Below, in pieces: positions 34,353 to 44,037 of a stretch of 64,000 nucleotides of DNA. The number at the start of each line of letters is the position of its first letter. Position 1 is the stretch's first letter. A program made the position numbers and the translations under genes. This DNA comes from Carnobacterium_A antarcticum (GTDB lineage: Bacteria; Bacillota; Bacilli; Lactobacillales; Carnobacteriaceae). The notes below the pieces were generated by a model. It searched no databases. It saw only the letters and a program-made list of their open reading frames with translations, and was not told where the DNA came from. Location of the stretch: assembly GCF_042658365.1 (NCBI RefSeq), contig NZ_JBHSQC010000015.1, one strand, 5' to 3'.

Positions 34353-35149
34353 AAAAAAATATTGTACCATTGGCCGGTTTTATCTTAGGGTTGGCTCTGA
34401 TCGTCTGGTCAATTACTTCAGCGGGTGAATTAAATAGTTTTCTGGATGCTCCTTCGCTGGTAATTACCTTAGGAGGTTCTTTTAGTGCATTGATCATCAG
34501 TTTTCCTTTAAAATCTTTGCTGAAGATACCGTCGATTCTTAAAAATTTATTATTGAACCCTAATAGCAATTATGAAGAATTGATTGAGACGTTCGTTAAT
34601 TTGTCTAAAAAAGCCAGAAGCCAAGGAATCTTATCCATTGAAGAGGATTTACAGGAAGAAGACAATGAGTTATTAGTGACAGGTTTGCAAATGGTGATCG
34701 ATGGAATGGACCCAGAGACTATTCAAGAGATATTAGATATAAAAACAGAAAATATTGAAAAAAGACATCGTGTCGGACAAGATATTTTTTTGAAGTGGGG
34801 AGAATTAGCACCAGCGTACGGGATGATCGGAACATTGATCGGATTGATTATTATGTTAGGTGAGTTAAATGACCCAAATACAATTGGCACAGGTATGGCC
34901 ACGGCTTTGATCACAACCCTTTATGGTAGTTTTTTAGCAAACTTAGTTTTCCTTCCAATAGCTACCAATTTACAAATGCAAACCGATGAAGAGATGCAAG
35001 TGTGTGAAATGGTTATTGAAGGTGTGCTTTCTATCCAAGCCGGTCAGAATCCGCGTATTATTGAGCAAAAATTAAAAAGCTATTTACGCGATGAAAATCA
35101 AGAAGAAGCTGTAAGAGAAGCCGAACAACTTCAACGTGAGGAGCAATAG
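34349..35149 (+). CDS. motA: Flagellar stator protein MotA
   Basis: 266 residues. Four membrane helices (about 5-23, 28-50, 150-170, 180-203), with a large cytoplasmic loop between the second and third. APAYGMIGTLIGLIIML and GTGMATALITTLYGSFLANL are the conserved helix 3 and 4 motifs. It forms a proton-conducting 5:2 stator with MotB. It overlaps the flbD stop. Confidence 0.93.
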   Translation: MKKNIVPLAGFILGLALIVWSITSAGELNSFLDAPSLVITLGGSFSALIISFPLKSLLKIPSILKNLLLNPNSNYEELIETFVNLSKKARSQGILSIEEDLQEEDNELLVTGLQMVIDGMDPETIQEILDIKTENIEKRHRVGQDIFLKWGELAPAYGMIGTLIGLIIMLGELNDPNTIGTGMATALITTLYGSFLANLVFLPIATNLQMQTDEEMQVCEMVIEGVLSIQAGQNPRIIEQKLKSYLRDENQEEAVREAEQLQREEQ

Positions 35150-35150
35150 C

Positions 35151-35873
35151 ATGGCTAGAAGAAAAAGACTTGAAAAGAAAAGCGAGAGCTCAGGAGGTTG
35201 GATGACCACTTTTTCTGATCTGATGTCTTTATTGCTGACTTTTTTCATTTTGCTTTATTCCATGTCTAATGTCAGCGAAACAAAATTCCAAGCAGCTACT
35301 CAATCGATTCAAATGGCGTTGAGTGGAACGGGAGGCACTTCTATTTTAGAAGAAACGAATTCTGCAGTAGAAAAAGAGCCAACTCCTTCGGCAGATAATG
35401 GTATTGATCCTGAAGTAGAGGAGTTATATGAGAAGGTCACAACTTATGTAACAGAAAATAAGATGAATTCAAAAGTTTCAGTAGATATGGATAAAGATGG
35501 CGTATATGTAGATATTCAGGAATCTGTACTGTTTTCTTCGGGAAGTGCAGAAATTTCAAACCCTGGGCAGCAAACATTAGATATACTGGCGAATTTAGTC
35601 AGTACATTTGATAACAGTATTGTAATAGAAGGGTACACAGATAATGTTCCAATAAAAAATTCGAACTTTGACAGCAACTGGGAACTTTCTTCGGGAAGAG
35701 CCGTATCTGTCTTGCGTTATCTGAGCGAAGAAGAGGACATTGAAGCTCATCGTTTATCTGCCAAAGGGTATGGAGAATATAACCCGAGTGTTCCTAATGA
35801 TACAGATGAAAATAGAGCGAAAAATAGAAGGGTAAATATCGTCATCGTTTATGATGGGCAGGAGGCAAAGTAG
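35151..35873 (+). CDS. motB: Flagellar stator protein MotB
   Basis: 240 residues from ATG at 35151 (GAGGAGC upstream; an in-frame GTG at 35136 overlaps motA and is less likely). One membrane helix carries the proton-binding Asp (D23 in TFSDLMSLLLTFFILLYS). The C-terminal OmpA-like domain (IVIEGYTDNVPI, WELSSGRAVSVLRYL, NRRVNIVI) binds peptidoglycan. The Asp environment suggests a proton, not sodium, motor, though this is not certain from sequence. Confidence 0.93.
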   Translation: MARRKRLEKKSESSGGWMTTFSDLMSLLLTFFILLYSMSNVSETKFQAATQSIQMALSGTGGTSILEETNSAVEKEPTPSADNGIDPEVEELYEKVTTYVTENKMNSKVSVDMDKDGVYVDIQESVLFSSGSAEISNPGQQTLDILANLVSTFDNSIVIEGYTDNVPIKNSNFDSNWELSSGRAVSVLRYLSEEEDIEAHRLSAKGYGEYNPSVPNDTDENRAKNRRVNIVIVYDGQEAK

Positions 35874-35876
35874 CGA

Positions 35877-36344
35877 ATGGAAGTACAATCGACAAAAGAT
35901 AAAGAAAAAAAGAAGTGGTTGAAGCCGTTGATTATCATTGTTAGTGCACTTATTATCGGAGGAATCGTTAGTTTTAGTATAACTTCTGGAAAGGTTCAAG
36001 CATTTGTACAGCGTTTAGGAGAAGAAGAGAAAATAGAAACGACTGTTCCGCTGGAAGAGTTTTTAGTAAACTTATCCCCAGGAGAGACAGGAAAAGGACA
36101 ATACTTAAAAATAGAATTATCGGTTTACAGTCTTGAAGAAGATGCGCAAGAACTGATCGATAAGAACATACCCCAGATACGAGATGCTGTTATTAGTGTT
36201 TTACGTACAAAAACGAGCGACACTGTTTTTCAAGAAGAGGAAGGTTCATTGGTTCTGAAAAAGGAATTGATCAGCCAAATCAATGAAACACTGGGGAACG
36301 CAGTAATTAGGGATGTATTTATTACAAATATCATCATGCAATAG
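35877..36344 (+). CDS. fliL: Flagellar basal body-associated protein FliL
   Basis: 155 residues. Basic N-terminus, one membrane helix (about 15-35), then an extracellular domain with the FliL pattern (LEEFLVNLSPGETGKGQYLKIELSV, IRDAVISVLRTKTSDTV). It surrounds the stator and supports torque. GGAGG (35861-35865) lies in the end of motB. It comes directly after motAB and before the export-gate genes. Confidence 0.9.
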   Translation: MEVQSTKDKEKKKWLKPLIIIVSALIIGGIVSFSITSGKVQAFVQRLGEEEKIETTVPLEEFLVNLSPGETGKGQYLKIELSVYSLEEDAQELIDKNIPQIRDAVISVLRTKTSDTVFQEEEGSLVLKKELISQINETLGNAVIRDVFITNIIMQ

Positions 36345-36367
36345 AGAAAGTGAAAGGAAGCTGAAAC

Positions 36368-36757
36368 ATGGGATTGGGAATTGGGATAGGTTATGTGGTA
36401 AAAAGTATTTTTGCTTTGGCCATTATTATTTTTATAGCCAATTATAGTTTAAAATATTTGAATACTTTTATGACCAAAAAAGGCAAAGCTATCCAGATCA
36501 TCGAAAGAACAGCCATAAATAAAAGTTCTTCTATTTGCATTGTGGAAATAGCGGGTACATATTATGTGATGAGTTTTACGGAAACACGTAATGAGATCCT
36601 TAGACAACTAACAGAAGCTGAAAAAGAAGCAGTCATTAAAACCCAGGAGACACTGGAAGTTAAACAAGAAAAACCTGATTTCCCAAATGGAAAGCCTAGC
36701 CAATTTCTTAAACAACTCCAATCCCGTTATCAAAATTTGTATGAAAAGAGGAAATAA
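36368..36757 (+). CDS. fliO: FliO/FliZ-type export-gate assembly protein
   Basis: 129 residues, one N-terminal membrane helix (about 9-30), then a small cytoplasmic domain with the FliO pattern (AIQIIERTAINKSSSICIVEIAGTYYVM). FliO helps FliP complexes assemble. AAAGGAAGC precedes the ATG. It stands directly before fliP, which supports the assignment of this poorly conserved family. Confidence 0.82.
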   Translation: MGLGIGIGYVVKSIFALAIIIFIANYSLKYLNTFMTKKGKAIQIIERTAINKSSSICIVEIAGTYYVMSFTETRNEILRQLTEAEKEAVIKTQETLEVKQEKPDFPNGKPSQFLKQLQSRYQNLYEKRK

Positions 36758-36759
36758 AG

Positions 36760-37512
36760 TTGAAAAAAAAAGGACTGTTAAGTATTTGCTTTATCCTCTT
36801 CTTACTTAGTTTTAGTTTTCCGCACGAAGTTTCCGCTGTTGGCACAATAGACGACTTGACTAATGCAGTTGGAAGCCAGTCTGGTGAAACTTCGGATGTA
36901 GTGAAATTATATGTATTAATGGGATTGCTCAGCTTAGCTCCTACATTTCTAATTTTGACCACCAGTTTTACGCGCATCATTGTTGTTTTGTCTTTTGTAA
37001 GGAGTTCATTGGGGACGCAACAGAATCCACCTAACTTAGTGTTGACAGGTATTGCTTTATTCTTGACGTTTTTTATTATGCAGCCGATTTATTCACAAGT
37101 GGCGGATGATGCGCTGACCCCCTATTTAAATGAAGAAATATCGGGACAGGAAGCTTTTGAAAGAGCAGAAGAACCGATCAAACAATTTATGTACCAACAA
37201 ACAAGGGACGAGGATATCAAGCTCTTTTTGGATATATCGGAAACGAAGAAGCCGGAAGATTTACAAGAACTTCCATTGACGATCATCGTCCCTGCATTCG
37301 TTATCAGTGAATTGCGGACAGCTTTCAGTATCGGATTTTTGATATTCATTCCATTCCTGGTCATCGATATTGTTGTAGCCAGTATTCTGATGTCCATGGG
37401 AATGTTTATGCTGTCTCCCGTTATGATTTCGCTGCCCTTTAAACTATTATTATTCGTGTTGGTTGACGGGTGGTATTTAGTCGTCGAGTCGCTTGTCACA
37501 GGTTTTCAATAG
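36760..37512 (+). CDS. fliP: Flagellar export-gate protein FliP
   Basis: 250 residues from TTG at 36760, two bases after the fliO stop (GAGGAAATAAAG upstream). It begins with a cleavable-type signal sequence (about 1-25), then the FliP motifs SLAPTFLILTTSFTRIIVVL, LRSSLGTQQNPPN-type (here VRSSLGTQQNPPN), and IIVPAFVISELRTAFSIGFL. It forms the core of the export gate with FliQ and FliR. Confidence 0.95.
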   Translation: MKKKGLLSICFILFLLSFSFPHEVSAVGTIDDLTNAVGSQSGETSDVVKLYVLMGLLSLAPTFLILTTSFTRIIVVLSFVRSSLGTQQNPPNLVLTGIALFLTFFIMQPIYSQVADDALTPYLNEEISGQEAFERAEEPIKQFMYQQTRDEDIKLFLDISETKKPEDLQELPLTIIVPAFVISELRTAFSIGFLIFIPFLVIDIVVASILMSMGMFMLSPVMISLPFKLLLFVLVDGWYLVVESLVTGFQ

Positions 37513-37521
37513 AGGTGTAAA

Positions 37522-37785
37522 ATGACAATAGTAACAGTTTTAGACATTATCAGAGAAGCATTTATGACGATGATCATTGTAGCAGGCCCGACTTTGATCA
37601 TTGCCCTTGTGGTAGGCCTGTTGATCAGTATCTTACAGGCTACAACTCAACTTCAGGAGCAGACCTTGAGTTTTGTTCCTAAAATCTTAGCAGTGGTTGT
37701 TTCGCTGATCGTTTTCGGTAATTTTATGTTAAATGCTTTAATTGGATTGACACAAAAAATATTTGAAATGATTGCAGCGCTTTGA
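37522..37785 (+). CDS. fliQ: Flagellar export-gate protein FliQ
   Basis: 87 residues, two membrane helices. GPTLIIALVVGLLISILQATTQLQEQTL is interrupted here only by normal family variation, and FVPKILAVVVSL follows. AGAGGTG precedes the ATG. Its stop overlaps the fliR TTG start by TTGA. Confidence 0.94.
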   Translation: MTIVTVLDIIREAFMTMIIVAGPTLIIALVVGLLISILQATTQLQEQTLSFVPKILAVVVSLIVFGNFMLNALIGLTQKIFEMIAAL

Positions 37786-38558
37786 TTGAGGAAATCGGGG
37801 GTCTGCAAATCCAAACAGCACTGTTGATTTTTATCAGGATCACAGCATTTATTGTTATCAGTCCGGGATTTTCCATAAAAGGGCTGCCCAGTTTAGTTAA
37901 AATTGGGTTATCGGTCGGAATTACGATTGCAGCTTATCCGGTCACTTCAGCTTTATCAGCGGAAGTGCCAATGGAATTATTTGTATTGCTGGCTATAAAA
38001 GAAACCCTTTTAGGACTAGCGATTGGTTTTATTACAAAACTTATTTTTTCAGCGATTGAAATGGCGGGGAATTTTGTGGACTTTCAAGTTGGTTTCTCAA
38101 TGGGAGCAACATTTGACCCGGCATTGGGCGTTAATGTTTCGTATTACGGAAAAATTTATTATTGGTTGTCGATTTGTATTTTTTTCTTAACCGACCTGCA
38201 TCATGTCGTGATAAAAACAGTGGTTAAAACCTTTCAATACGTCCCCATCGAAAGCACGGACCTTGGAGGATTTGGGGTTGAAGGAATGGTGAAACTATTT
38301 GCCATCGTTTTTGAAACAGCTTTAAATTTAGCCGCGCCCTTAATGATCGTGGCATTGCTGACAGAGGTCGTATTGGGGTTGATTTCCCGGACCGTTCCGC
38401 AAATCAATGTATTGATTTTAGGAATGCCGTTAAAAGTATTGGCTAGTTTTGTCTTTATGTTGTTATTGCTGCCGACATTGATCAAAAACATTCAGACAAC
38501 GATGCCGTTAATGATCAAATATATCAATGAATTTATCCAGTCGTTGCCGACAATATGA
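37782..38558 (+). CDS. fliR: Flagellar export-gate protein FliR
   Basis: 258 residues, six hydrophobic segments. Motifs include FIRITAFIVISPGFSIKGLP, EMAGNFVDFQVGFSMGATFDP and ISRTVPQINVLILGMPLKV. The only sensible start is TTG at 37782, overlapping the fliQ stop, and no clear Shine-Dalgarno sequence precedes it, so translation probably depends on coupling to fliQ. It completes the FliPQR pore. Confidence 0.94.
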   Translation: MIEEIGGLQIQTALLIFIRITAFIVISPGFSIKGLPSLVKIGLSVGITIAAYPVTSALSAEVPMELFVLLAIKETLLGLAIGFITKLIFSAIEMAGNFVDFQVGFSMGATFDPALGVNVSYYGKIYYWLSICIFFLTDLHHVVIKTVVKTFQYVPIESTDLGGFGVEGMVKLFAIVFETALNLAAPLMIVALLTEVVLGLISRTVPQINVLILGMPLKVLASFVFMLLLLPTLIKNIQTTMPLMIKYINEFIQSLPTI

Positions 38559-38569
38559 GGTGAGAATGC

Positions 38570-39637
38570 ATGGCAGAAAAAGATGGCAAAACAGAAAAAG
38601 CCAGTCCTAAGAAACTAAAAGATTCAAGAAAAAAAGGCGAAATTGCTAAAAGCCAAGATCTGACTTCTGCTGTCACATTTGTCGTCTTTATCGTCTCCTC
38701 AACTTTTCTGGGAACCTACATATTAAAACAAGGTTATCTTTACTTGAAAATTTATTTATCAGAAGGTTTGGTAGTTAAAGGTTTAGAAAACAATTTAGGA
38801 AATATCGGTATGCGAGCCATTATTTTTACATTGATCTTGGCAGGACCCTTTCTGGCGATTGGCTTTTTTGCTTCTTTGGTGGCCAGCATGCTGCAAACGG
38901 GTTTTCTTTTTACATCCACACCGTTAAAGGTTGATATTAAAAAGATAAACCCCATCAGCGGATTTAAAAATATGTTTAGCAAAAAGACGATGTTCACCTT
39001 ATTAAAAAATCTAATGAAGTTGGGCCTGGTTTTTTGGATGTCTTTTACAATGATTCGATCATCGATCAATCATTTAGTCAATTCCGGTAATGTTGGGACC
39101 CAGAAGTTATTCTTTTTAGTAATGGAACTAGTAAAAAGTCTGGGGGTTCAATTAGGTATCCTATTGCTCGGATTGGGCATCGGCGATTATATCTATCAAG
39201 TATACGATTACCGTAAAAATTTGAAAATGTCTAAACAAGAAGTAAAAGATGAATACAAAGAAAGTGAAGGAGACCCGCAAATTAAAGGCAAACGTAGGCA
39301 ATTCCACAGACAAATGACCAACGGCACGTTGGCAGATGTGGAGACAGCGACTGCTGTCATTACCAATCCTACTCACTTAGCTATTGCGATCCGTTACGAT
39401 AAATCACAGGATGAAGTTCCAATTATCGTTGCGAAGGGAGCAGACCATCAAGCTGCTAAAATCAGAGAACGAGCGAATGAGTCTAATGTTCCGATTATAG
39501 AAAACAAACCGGTTGCTCGAGCAATGTATAAATCTATTGAAGTAGGACAACCGGTCCCAGTCGATATGTACCAAGCGATTGCTGAAATTTTAGCGTTGGT
39601 GTATCAAATGGAAGAAATGAATAAACATAAAATTTAA
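38570..39637 (+). CDS. flhB: Flagellar export switch protein FlhB
   Basis: 355 residues. Basic N-terminus (KTEKASPKKLKDSRKKGEIAK), four membrane helices, then the cytoplasmic domain with the autocleavage site N266-P267-T268-H269 (AVITNPTHLAIAI). Cleavage switches export from rod/hook to filament proteins, triggered by FliK. ATGAGGTGAG precedes the ATG. Confidence 0.95.
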   Translation: MAEKDGKTEKASPKKLKDSRKKGEIAKSQDLTSAVTFVVFIVSSTFLGTYILKQGYLYLKIYLSEGLVVKGLENNLGNIGMRAIIFTLILAGPFLAIGFFASLVASMLQTGFLFTSTPLKVDIKKINPISGFKNMFSKKTMFTLLKNLMKLGLVFWMSFTMIRSSINHLVNSGNVGTQKLFFLVMELVKSLGVQLGILLLGLGIGDYIYQVYDYRKNLKMSKQEVKDEYKESEGDPQIKGKRRQFHRQMTNGTLADVETATAVITNPTHLAIAIRYDKSQDEVPIIVAKGADHQAAKIRERANESNVPIIENKPVARAMYKSIEVGQPVPVDMYQAIAEILALVYQMEEMNKHKI

Positions 39638-39668
39638 GAGTGTTTTAAAGGATGAAGGAGTCGAAGAG

Positions 39669-41750
39669 ATGTTAACTGCTTTTACGGGGAAATTTGGAAA
39701 ACTAACAAAATCATTGGATGTCATCATTGCTTTTTTTGTAGTGGCTATTTTAGGAATGATCATCATTCCGTTGCCTTCTCCAATGTTGGATTTTATGTTA
39801 GTTGTCAATATAGCTTTATCGATCACTATTTTGCTTTTAACTCTTTTTTCTAAAAGCGTATTGGAATTTTCAACTTTTCCCACACTGTTGTTGATTACAA
39901 CGATGTTCAGACTAGCATTGAATATTTCTTCCACTCGTTTGATTTTAACGGTAGGAGAAGCCGGAACCGTTATCGATACTTTTGCCAATTTTGTGGCGGG
40001 GAACAACATTGTTGTAGGAGCGGTTATCTTTATCATTATTGTCATCATTCAAATGATGGTCGTAACGAACGGAGCCAGCCGAGTTTCGGAAGTATCGGCT
40101 CGTTTTACGCTAGATGCCATGCCCGGAAAACAAATGTCCATTGATGCAGATTTAAATTCAGGGCTGATCAATGAAGATCAAGCTAAAAGCAGACGGTCGG
40201 ATCTTGAAAGAGAAACACAATTTTTTGGAGCAATGGACGGAGCCAGCAAGTTCGTTAAAGGGGATGCGATAGCGGGTATTATCATTACCGTCATCAACTT
40301 AATTGGAGGAATCGTGATCCACACGGTTCAAAGCGATATGGCCGTTATGGAAGCTCTTAACCAATTTGGGAAATTAACGATTGGGGATGGCTTAGTCAGT
40401 CAAATTCCTTCATTATTGATCTCAGTTGCTTCAGGGATATTGGTTACACGCTCAGGCAGCAACACCGGCTTTGGCAGCGCAGTTGGAAAAGAATTATTCC
40501 ATGCTCCTAAAGTCATGCTGATGCTCTCTGCGATTTTAGTTTTGTTTGCTATCATACCCGGCTTTCCCACATTACCCTTTTTACTATTAGGAGTAGCAGC
40601 AGGAGTCGGCGGGTATTTGACACTGGAAAATGAAAAACATCAACAGTCTTCAGACCAAGCGGATGAAATGAAAAGCAAAGATGCATTACGAGCACGGCAA
40701 GAAAAAAGCGAAGAAGAATCGGTCTTTTCTTTTCAAGTCGATCCTATTTCAGTCGAAATTGGGTATGGCCTGATTCCAATTGCAGATGATACACAAGATA
40801 ACAATTTAATGAATCACATTTCTAATATCCGTAAACAAAGTGCTCATGAACTCGGCATCCTGCTCAGCCCGATTCGGATTCGGGATAACTTGCAATTGAA
40901 AGCCAACGATTACCTGATTAAAATCAAAGGCAATACAGTTGCCCGGGGCGAACTGTTTTTGGATAAATATATGATTGTTGATCCTGGTGAAACCGATTTT
41001 GATTTTGATGGGATTCCGACAAAAGAACCGGCCTTTGGTTTAGACGCCATGTGGGTGGATGAAGCAGACCGAGAAGCAGCTGACTTAAGAGGGTATACAG
41101 TGGTTGAACCACTGACAGTATTGGTCACGCATCTTAAAGAAACCATTTATAAATCAAGTTATGAACTATTAGGCAGACAAGAAGTCAAACAATTATTAGA
41201 AGGAATCAAAGACAAGTACGGTGTAGTGATCGATGAGTTGATTCCAGATATCTTACGGCTCGGCGAAGTTCAAAAGGTTTTGCAAAATTTATTGAAAGAA
41301 AATATTCCGATCAATGACTTGGTGACGATTTTGGAAACCCTGGCCGATTATGGAAATACGACTAAAGATGCAGAAATGCTGACAGAATATGTTCGGCAGG
41401 CATTGAGTCGGACAGTTGTAAAACAATATTTGGATGAAAATGACACCTTACAAGTTGTTACGATCTTACCGGATACAGAAGAACTGATCAGCCGAAGCAT
41501 TCAGAAGTCTTCAGCTGGATCCATTCCGGTCCTTCAATCTGATATTGTTACAAAAATATTTGACAGTATCACTGCTACTCATAATCAATTGACGATGAAG
41601 GGAATTCCGCATGTCTTATTGGCGTCTCCCAAAATCAGACCGGCGATGAAAAATTTGATTTCATATAATTTTCCTGATTTGGCCGTTTTATCTTTAAATG
41701 AAGTTCCTAATGACGTGCCGATCGAAACCGTGGGTATCATTGAAAGCTAG
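39669..41750 (+). CDS. flhA: Flagellar export-gate protein FlhA
   Basis: 693 residues. Eight membrane helices in the first 330 residues, with the FHIPEP-type motif region (TFPTLLLITTMFRLALNISSTR) and DAMPGKQMSIDADLNSGLI; the cytoplasmic C-terminal domain (about 360-693) docks chaperone-cargo pairs. GATGAAGGAG precedes the ATG. It is followed directly by the sigma-28 gene; flhF and flhG, often found here in Bacillus, are absent. Confidence 0.96.
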   Translation: MLTAFTGKFGKLTKSLDVIIAFFVVAILGMIIIPLPSPMLDFMLVVNIALSITILLLTLFSKSVLEFSTFPTLLLITTMFRLALNISSTRLILTVGEAGTVIDTFANFVAGNNIVVGAVIFIIIVIIQMMVVTNGASRVSEVSARFTLDAMPGKQMSIDADLNSGLINEDQAKSRRSDLERETQFFGAMDGASKFVKGDAIAGIIITVINLIGGIVIHTVQSDMAVMEALNQFGKLTIGDGLVSQIPSLLISVASGILVTRSGSNTGFGSAVGKELFHAPKVMLMLSAILVLFAIIPGFPTLPFLLLGVAAGVGGYLTLENEKHQQSSDQADEMKSKDALRARQEKSEEESVFSFQVDPISVEIGYGLIPIADDTQDNNLMNHISNIRKQSAHELGILLSPIRIRDNLQLKANDYLIKIKGNTVARGELFLDKYMIVDPGETDFDFDGIPTKEPAFGLDAMWVDEADREAADLRGYTVVEPLTVLVTHLKETIYKSSYELLGRQEVKQLLEGIKDKYGVVIDELIPDILRLGEVQKVLQNLLKENIPINDLVTILETLADYGNTTKDAEMLTEYVRQALSRTVVKQYLDENDTLQVVTILPDTEELISRSIQKSSAGSIPVLQSDIVTKIFDSITATHNQLTMKGIPHVLLASPKIRPAMKNLISYNFPDLAVLSLNEVPNDVPIETVGIIES

Positions 41751-41797
41751 TAAAAGTGAGAACAGTTTAGTTGATTTTTCTAATAGGAGGGTAGCAG

Positions 41798-42514
41798 ATG
41801 TATTATGAAAACGATAGAGAAAAAGAAATCATAAAATACCTGCCCTTGGTGGAAAAGGTGGTAAGCGGGCTGAGCATCAAACGCAGTGATTATGACCGCG
41901 ATGACTTGTATAATATCGGTGTGATCGGGTTAATGGATGCTCTTGAAAAATTCGATAAAACAAAAAAAGTTCCTTTTGAAGGGTATGCCTATATCAGAAT
42001 CAAAGGAACCATTATTGATGAAGTCAGAAAAACAGCACCGGTTTCAAGAACGAGGCTTGGTCAACTGAACGACTATTATCGCGCCAAAGAAAAACTTGAA
42101 AAAACAACTATGCGGACACCGACAGAACAAGAGATTTGTCAGGAACTAACGATCAATGAAAAACAACTGTCTAAAATTCATGAAACGGTCCATCATTTAG
42201 CATCTGTTTCACTTGAAAAGGTCATGTTCAATGAGGATGGAAATGACAGTGAATTAATCGATTTCCTGGAAGACGATCGTACCGTTGATACTGAAGAAGC
42301 ACTGACGGACAAAGAGCGCCAAGGGTTGTTAACGTCACATATCAGTCAGTTATCTGAACGAGAACAGATGATTTTGAATATGTATTATGTTGATGAACTA
42401 ACACTGAAAGAAATTGCTTTTATTTTTGATATATCTGTGCCGCGTGTTTCGCAAATCAATGGAAAGACGTTACTGAAACTGAGAGAATCGATGAGGAGAG
42501 AATACGATGATTAG
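41798..42514 (+). CDS. sigD: RNA polymerase sigma-28 factor (FliA/SigD)
   Basis: 238 residues. Region 2 (YLPLVEKVVSGL, RDDLYNIGVIGLMDALEKFD, YAYIRIKGTIIDEVRKTAPVSR), region 3 and region 4 with its helix-turn-helix (ELTLKEIAFIFDISVPRVSQI). It belongs to the FliA/WhiG group and should read the four TAAA-N14/15-CCGATAT promoters found in this window. ATAGGAGGG precedes the ATG. It overlaps the next gene by eight bases. FlgM (15973) is its anti-sigma factor. Confidence 0.95.
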   Translation: MYYENDREKEIIKYLPLVEKVVSGLSIKRSDYDRDDLYNIGVIGLMDALEKFDKTKKVPFEGYAYIRIKGTIIDEVRKTAPVSRTRLGQLNDYYRAKEKLEKTTMRTPTEQEICQELTINEKQLSKIHETVHHLASVSLEKVMFNEDGNDSELIDFLEDDRTVDTEEALTDKERQGLLTSHISQLSEREQMILNMYYVDELTLKEIAFIFDISVPRVSQINGKTLLKLRESMRREYDD

Positions 42515-43265
42515 AAGTATAGATACGCTTAGCCGAAATTTTGATATTCTACAAAAAAAGCAAGAAAACATTAGCGCCAATGTAGCTAATATCAATACAG
42601 CAGGATATAAATCACAAGAACTCATTCAAAGTACACTTGCTTCTAAACCAATGGTCAATCATTTGGGCGGACCGTTATTAAACCAACAAAATGACATCGG
42701 TTCATTTACTTTCGGCAACCAAATTGACGAAGTCTACACAAACTTTGAGCAAGGCGGGCTGAAAGGAACGGCTTCGATTACAGATATTGCCTTGCAAAGC
42801 GATGGTTTTTTCACAATAGCTGGAGATGATGGTCAGACTTATTACACGAGAAATGGCAACTTTACGGCTAATGCTGATGGAGAACTGGTAACTCAAGAAG
42901 GACATCATGTTATGGGAATTGATGCTGGCGGACAGCCGACTTTTATTCCGGCTGGCGGAATGGATTTCTCTGTGGACAGCACTGGGAATATTAATGGAAC
43001 CGGCTTGCGTTTGCTAGTGACTGAATTTAACGATCCGTCTACTTTGACCAGTGTCGGGGACACATTGTATACAGGACAAGGCGGAACAGCAATGAATGGC
43101 GGAGTGACCATTTATCAAAGCATGGTTGAAACATCAAATGTTAAAACAGCCGATGAAATCACGAACTTGATGATGGTTTCCAGAGAATTCGGAGCGAATC
43201 AAAAAATGCTGAACGCTGCGGATGAAACATTGAAAAAATCGGTTAACGAGATCGGAAGAGTCTAG
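42507..43265 (+). CDS. Flagellar hook-basal body protein, FlgF/FlhO-type
   Basis: 252 residues. N-terminal rod motif (KKQENISANVANINTAGYKS), central beta domain (ALQSDGFFTIAGDDGQTYYT), C-terminal helix (MVETSNVKTADEITNLMMVS). It corresponds to FlhO of B. subtilis (FlgF of proteobacteria), a distal rod subunit. It starts inside the sigma-28 gene, with GAGGAGAG upstream, and is followed by its paralogue. Confidence 0.9.
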   Translation: MIRSIDTLSRNFDILQKKQENISANVANINTAGYKSQELIQSTLASKPMVNHLGGPLLNQQNDIGSFTFGNQIDEVYTNFEQGGLKGTASITDIALQSDGFFTIAGDDGQTYYTRNGNFTANADGELVTQEGHHVMGIDAGGQPTFIPAGGMDFSVDSTGNINGTGLRLLVTEFNDPSTLTSVGDTLYTGQGGTAMNGGVTIYQSMVETSNVKTADEITNLMMVSREFGANQKMLNAADETLKKSVNEIGRV

Positions 43266-43277
43266 GAGGAGCAGAAG

Positions 43278-44033
43278 ATGAGTATACCTTTAAGTATCAG
43301 CAAAAGTGGAATGAATGCCGTTCAAACGGCAATGGATGCTTTATCAAATGATATAGCCAACGTTAATACCACTGGTTATAAATCAAAAAATGTCAGTTTT
43401 AATGAACTGTTAAAAAACGATATCAATGGAGGAAATATCCTCTTATCTGATCAGACTCAAAACAGTGCGATCACTATTGGAACAAAAAGCGGAGTAAATA
43501 CGATTAATATGGCACAAGGCTCACTTGTTTCTGATGAAAATGCTTATCATTTGGCAATTGAAGGGGACGGCTTTTTTGGAGTAACGGATGCCAATAATCA
43601 ATTCTATTTAACTCGTGATGGAGCTTTTCAATTAAACGGCGATAAATCGATCACCAACAGCAATGGGGACCGGTTATCCATTGAATCAGCTATTCCCCCT
43701 GAACAATGGCCGGCAGGCGACTTGTCGATTGCAGCTAACGGCGAAATCAGAATCCAGACAGAAGACACGAACATGCTGATTGGAACGATTCCATTATTTA
43801 CTCCAGCTGTTTCAGATGCATTAGTTCCAGTTGGCGGAAATAAGTTTACTTATAATGGAGATTACATACAAACAACTGGTTCGATCCATCAACATTATTT
43901 AGAATCTTCCAATACAGATTTAGCAACAGCGATGACGGATATGATGTTGGCACAGCGCTCGTATTCATTAAACACGAGAGTCGCGCAAGGAACAGATGAT
44001 ATGATGTCGATGATCAACCAATTCAAACAATAA
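43278..44033 (+). CDS. flgG: Flagellar hook-basal body protein, FlgG/FlhP-type
   Basis: 251 residues. SIPLSISKSGMNAVQTAMDA and SNDIANVNTTGYKSKNVSF at the N-terminus, IEGDGFFGVTDANNQFYLTR in the middle, YLESSNTDLATAMTDMMLA at the end. It matches the distal rod protein FlgG, called FlhP in B. subtilis. TAGGAGGAG precedes the ATG. It is the last gene of the long operon; structured element C begins five bases after its stop. Confidence 0.9.
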   Translation: MSIPLSISKSGMNAVQTAMDALSNDIANVNTTGYKSKNVSFNELLKNDINGGNILLSDQTQNSAITIGTKSGVNTINMAQGSLVSDENAYHLAIEGDGFFGVTDANNQFYLTRDGAFQLNGDKSITNSNGDRLSIESAIPPEQWPAGDLSIAANGEIRIQTEDTNMLIGTIPLFTPAVSDALVPVGGNKFTYNGDYIQTTGSIHQHYLESSNTDLATAMTDMMLAQRSYSLNTRVAQGTDDMMSMINQFKQ

Positions 44034-44037
44034 CAAA

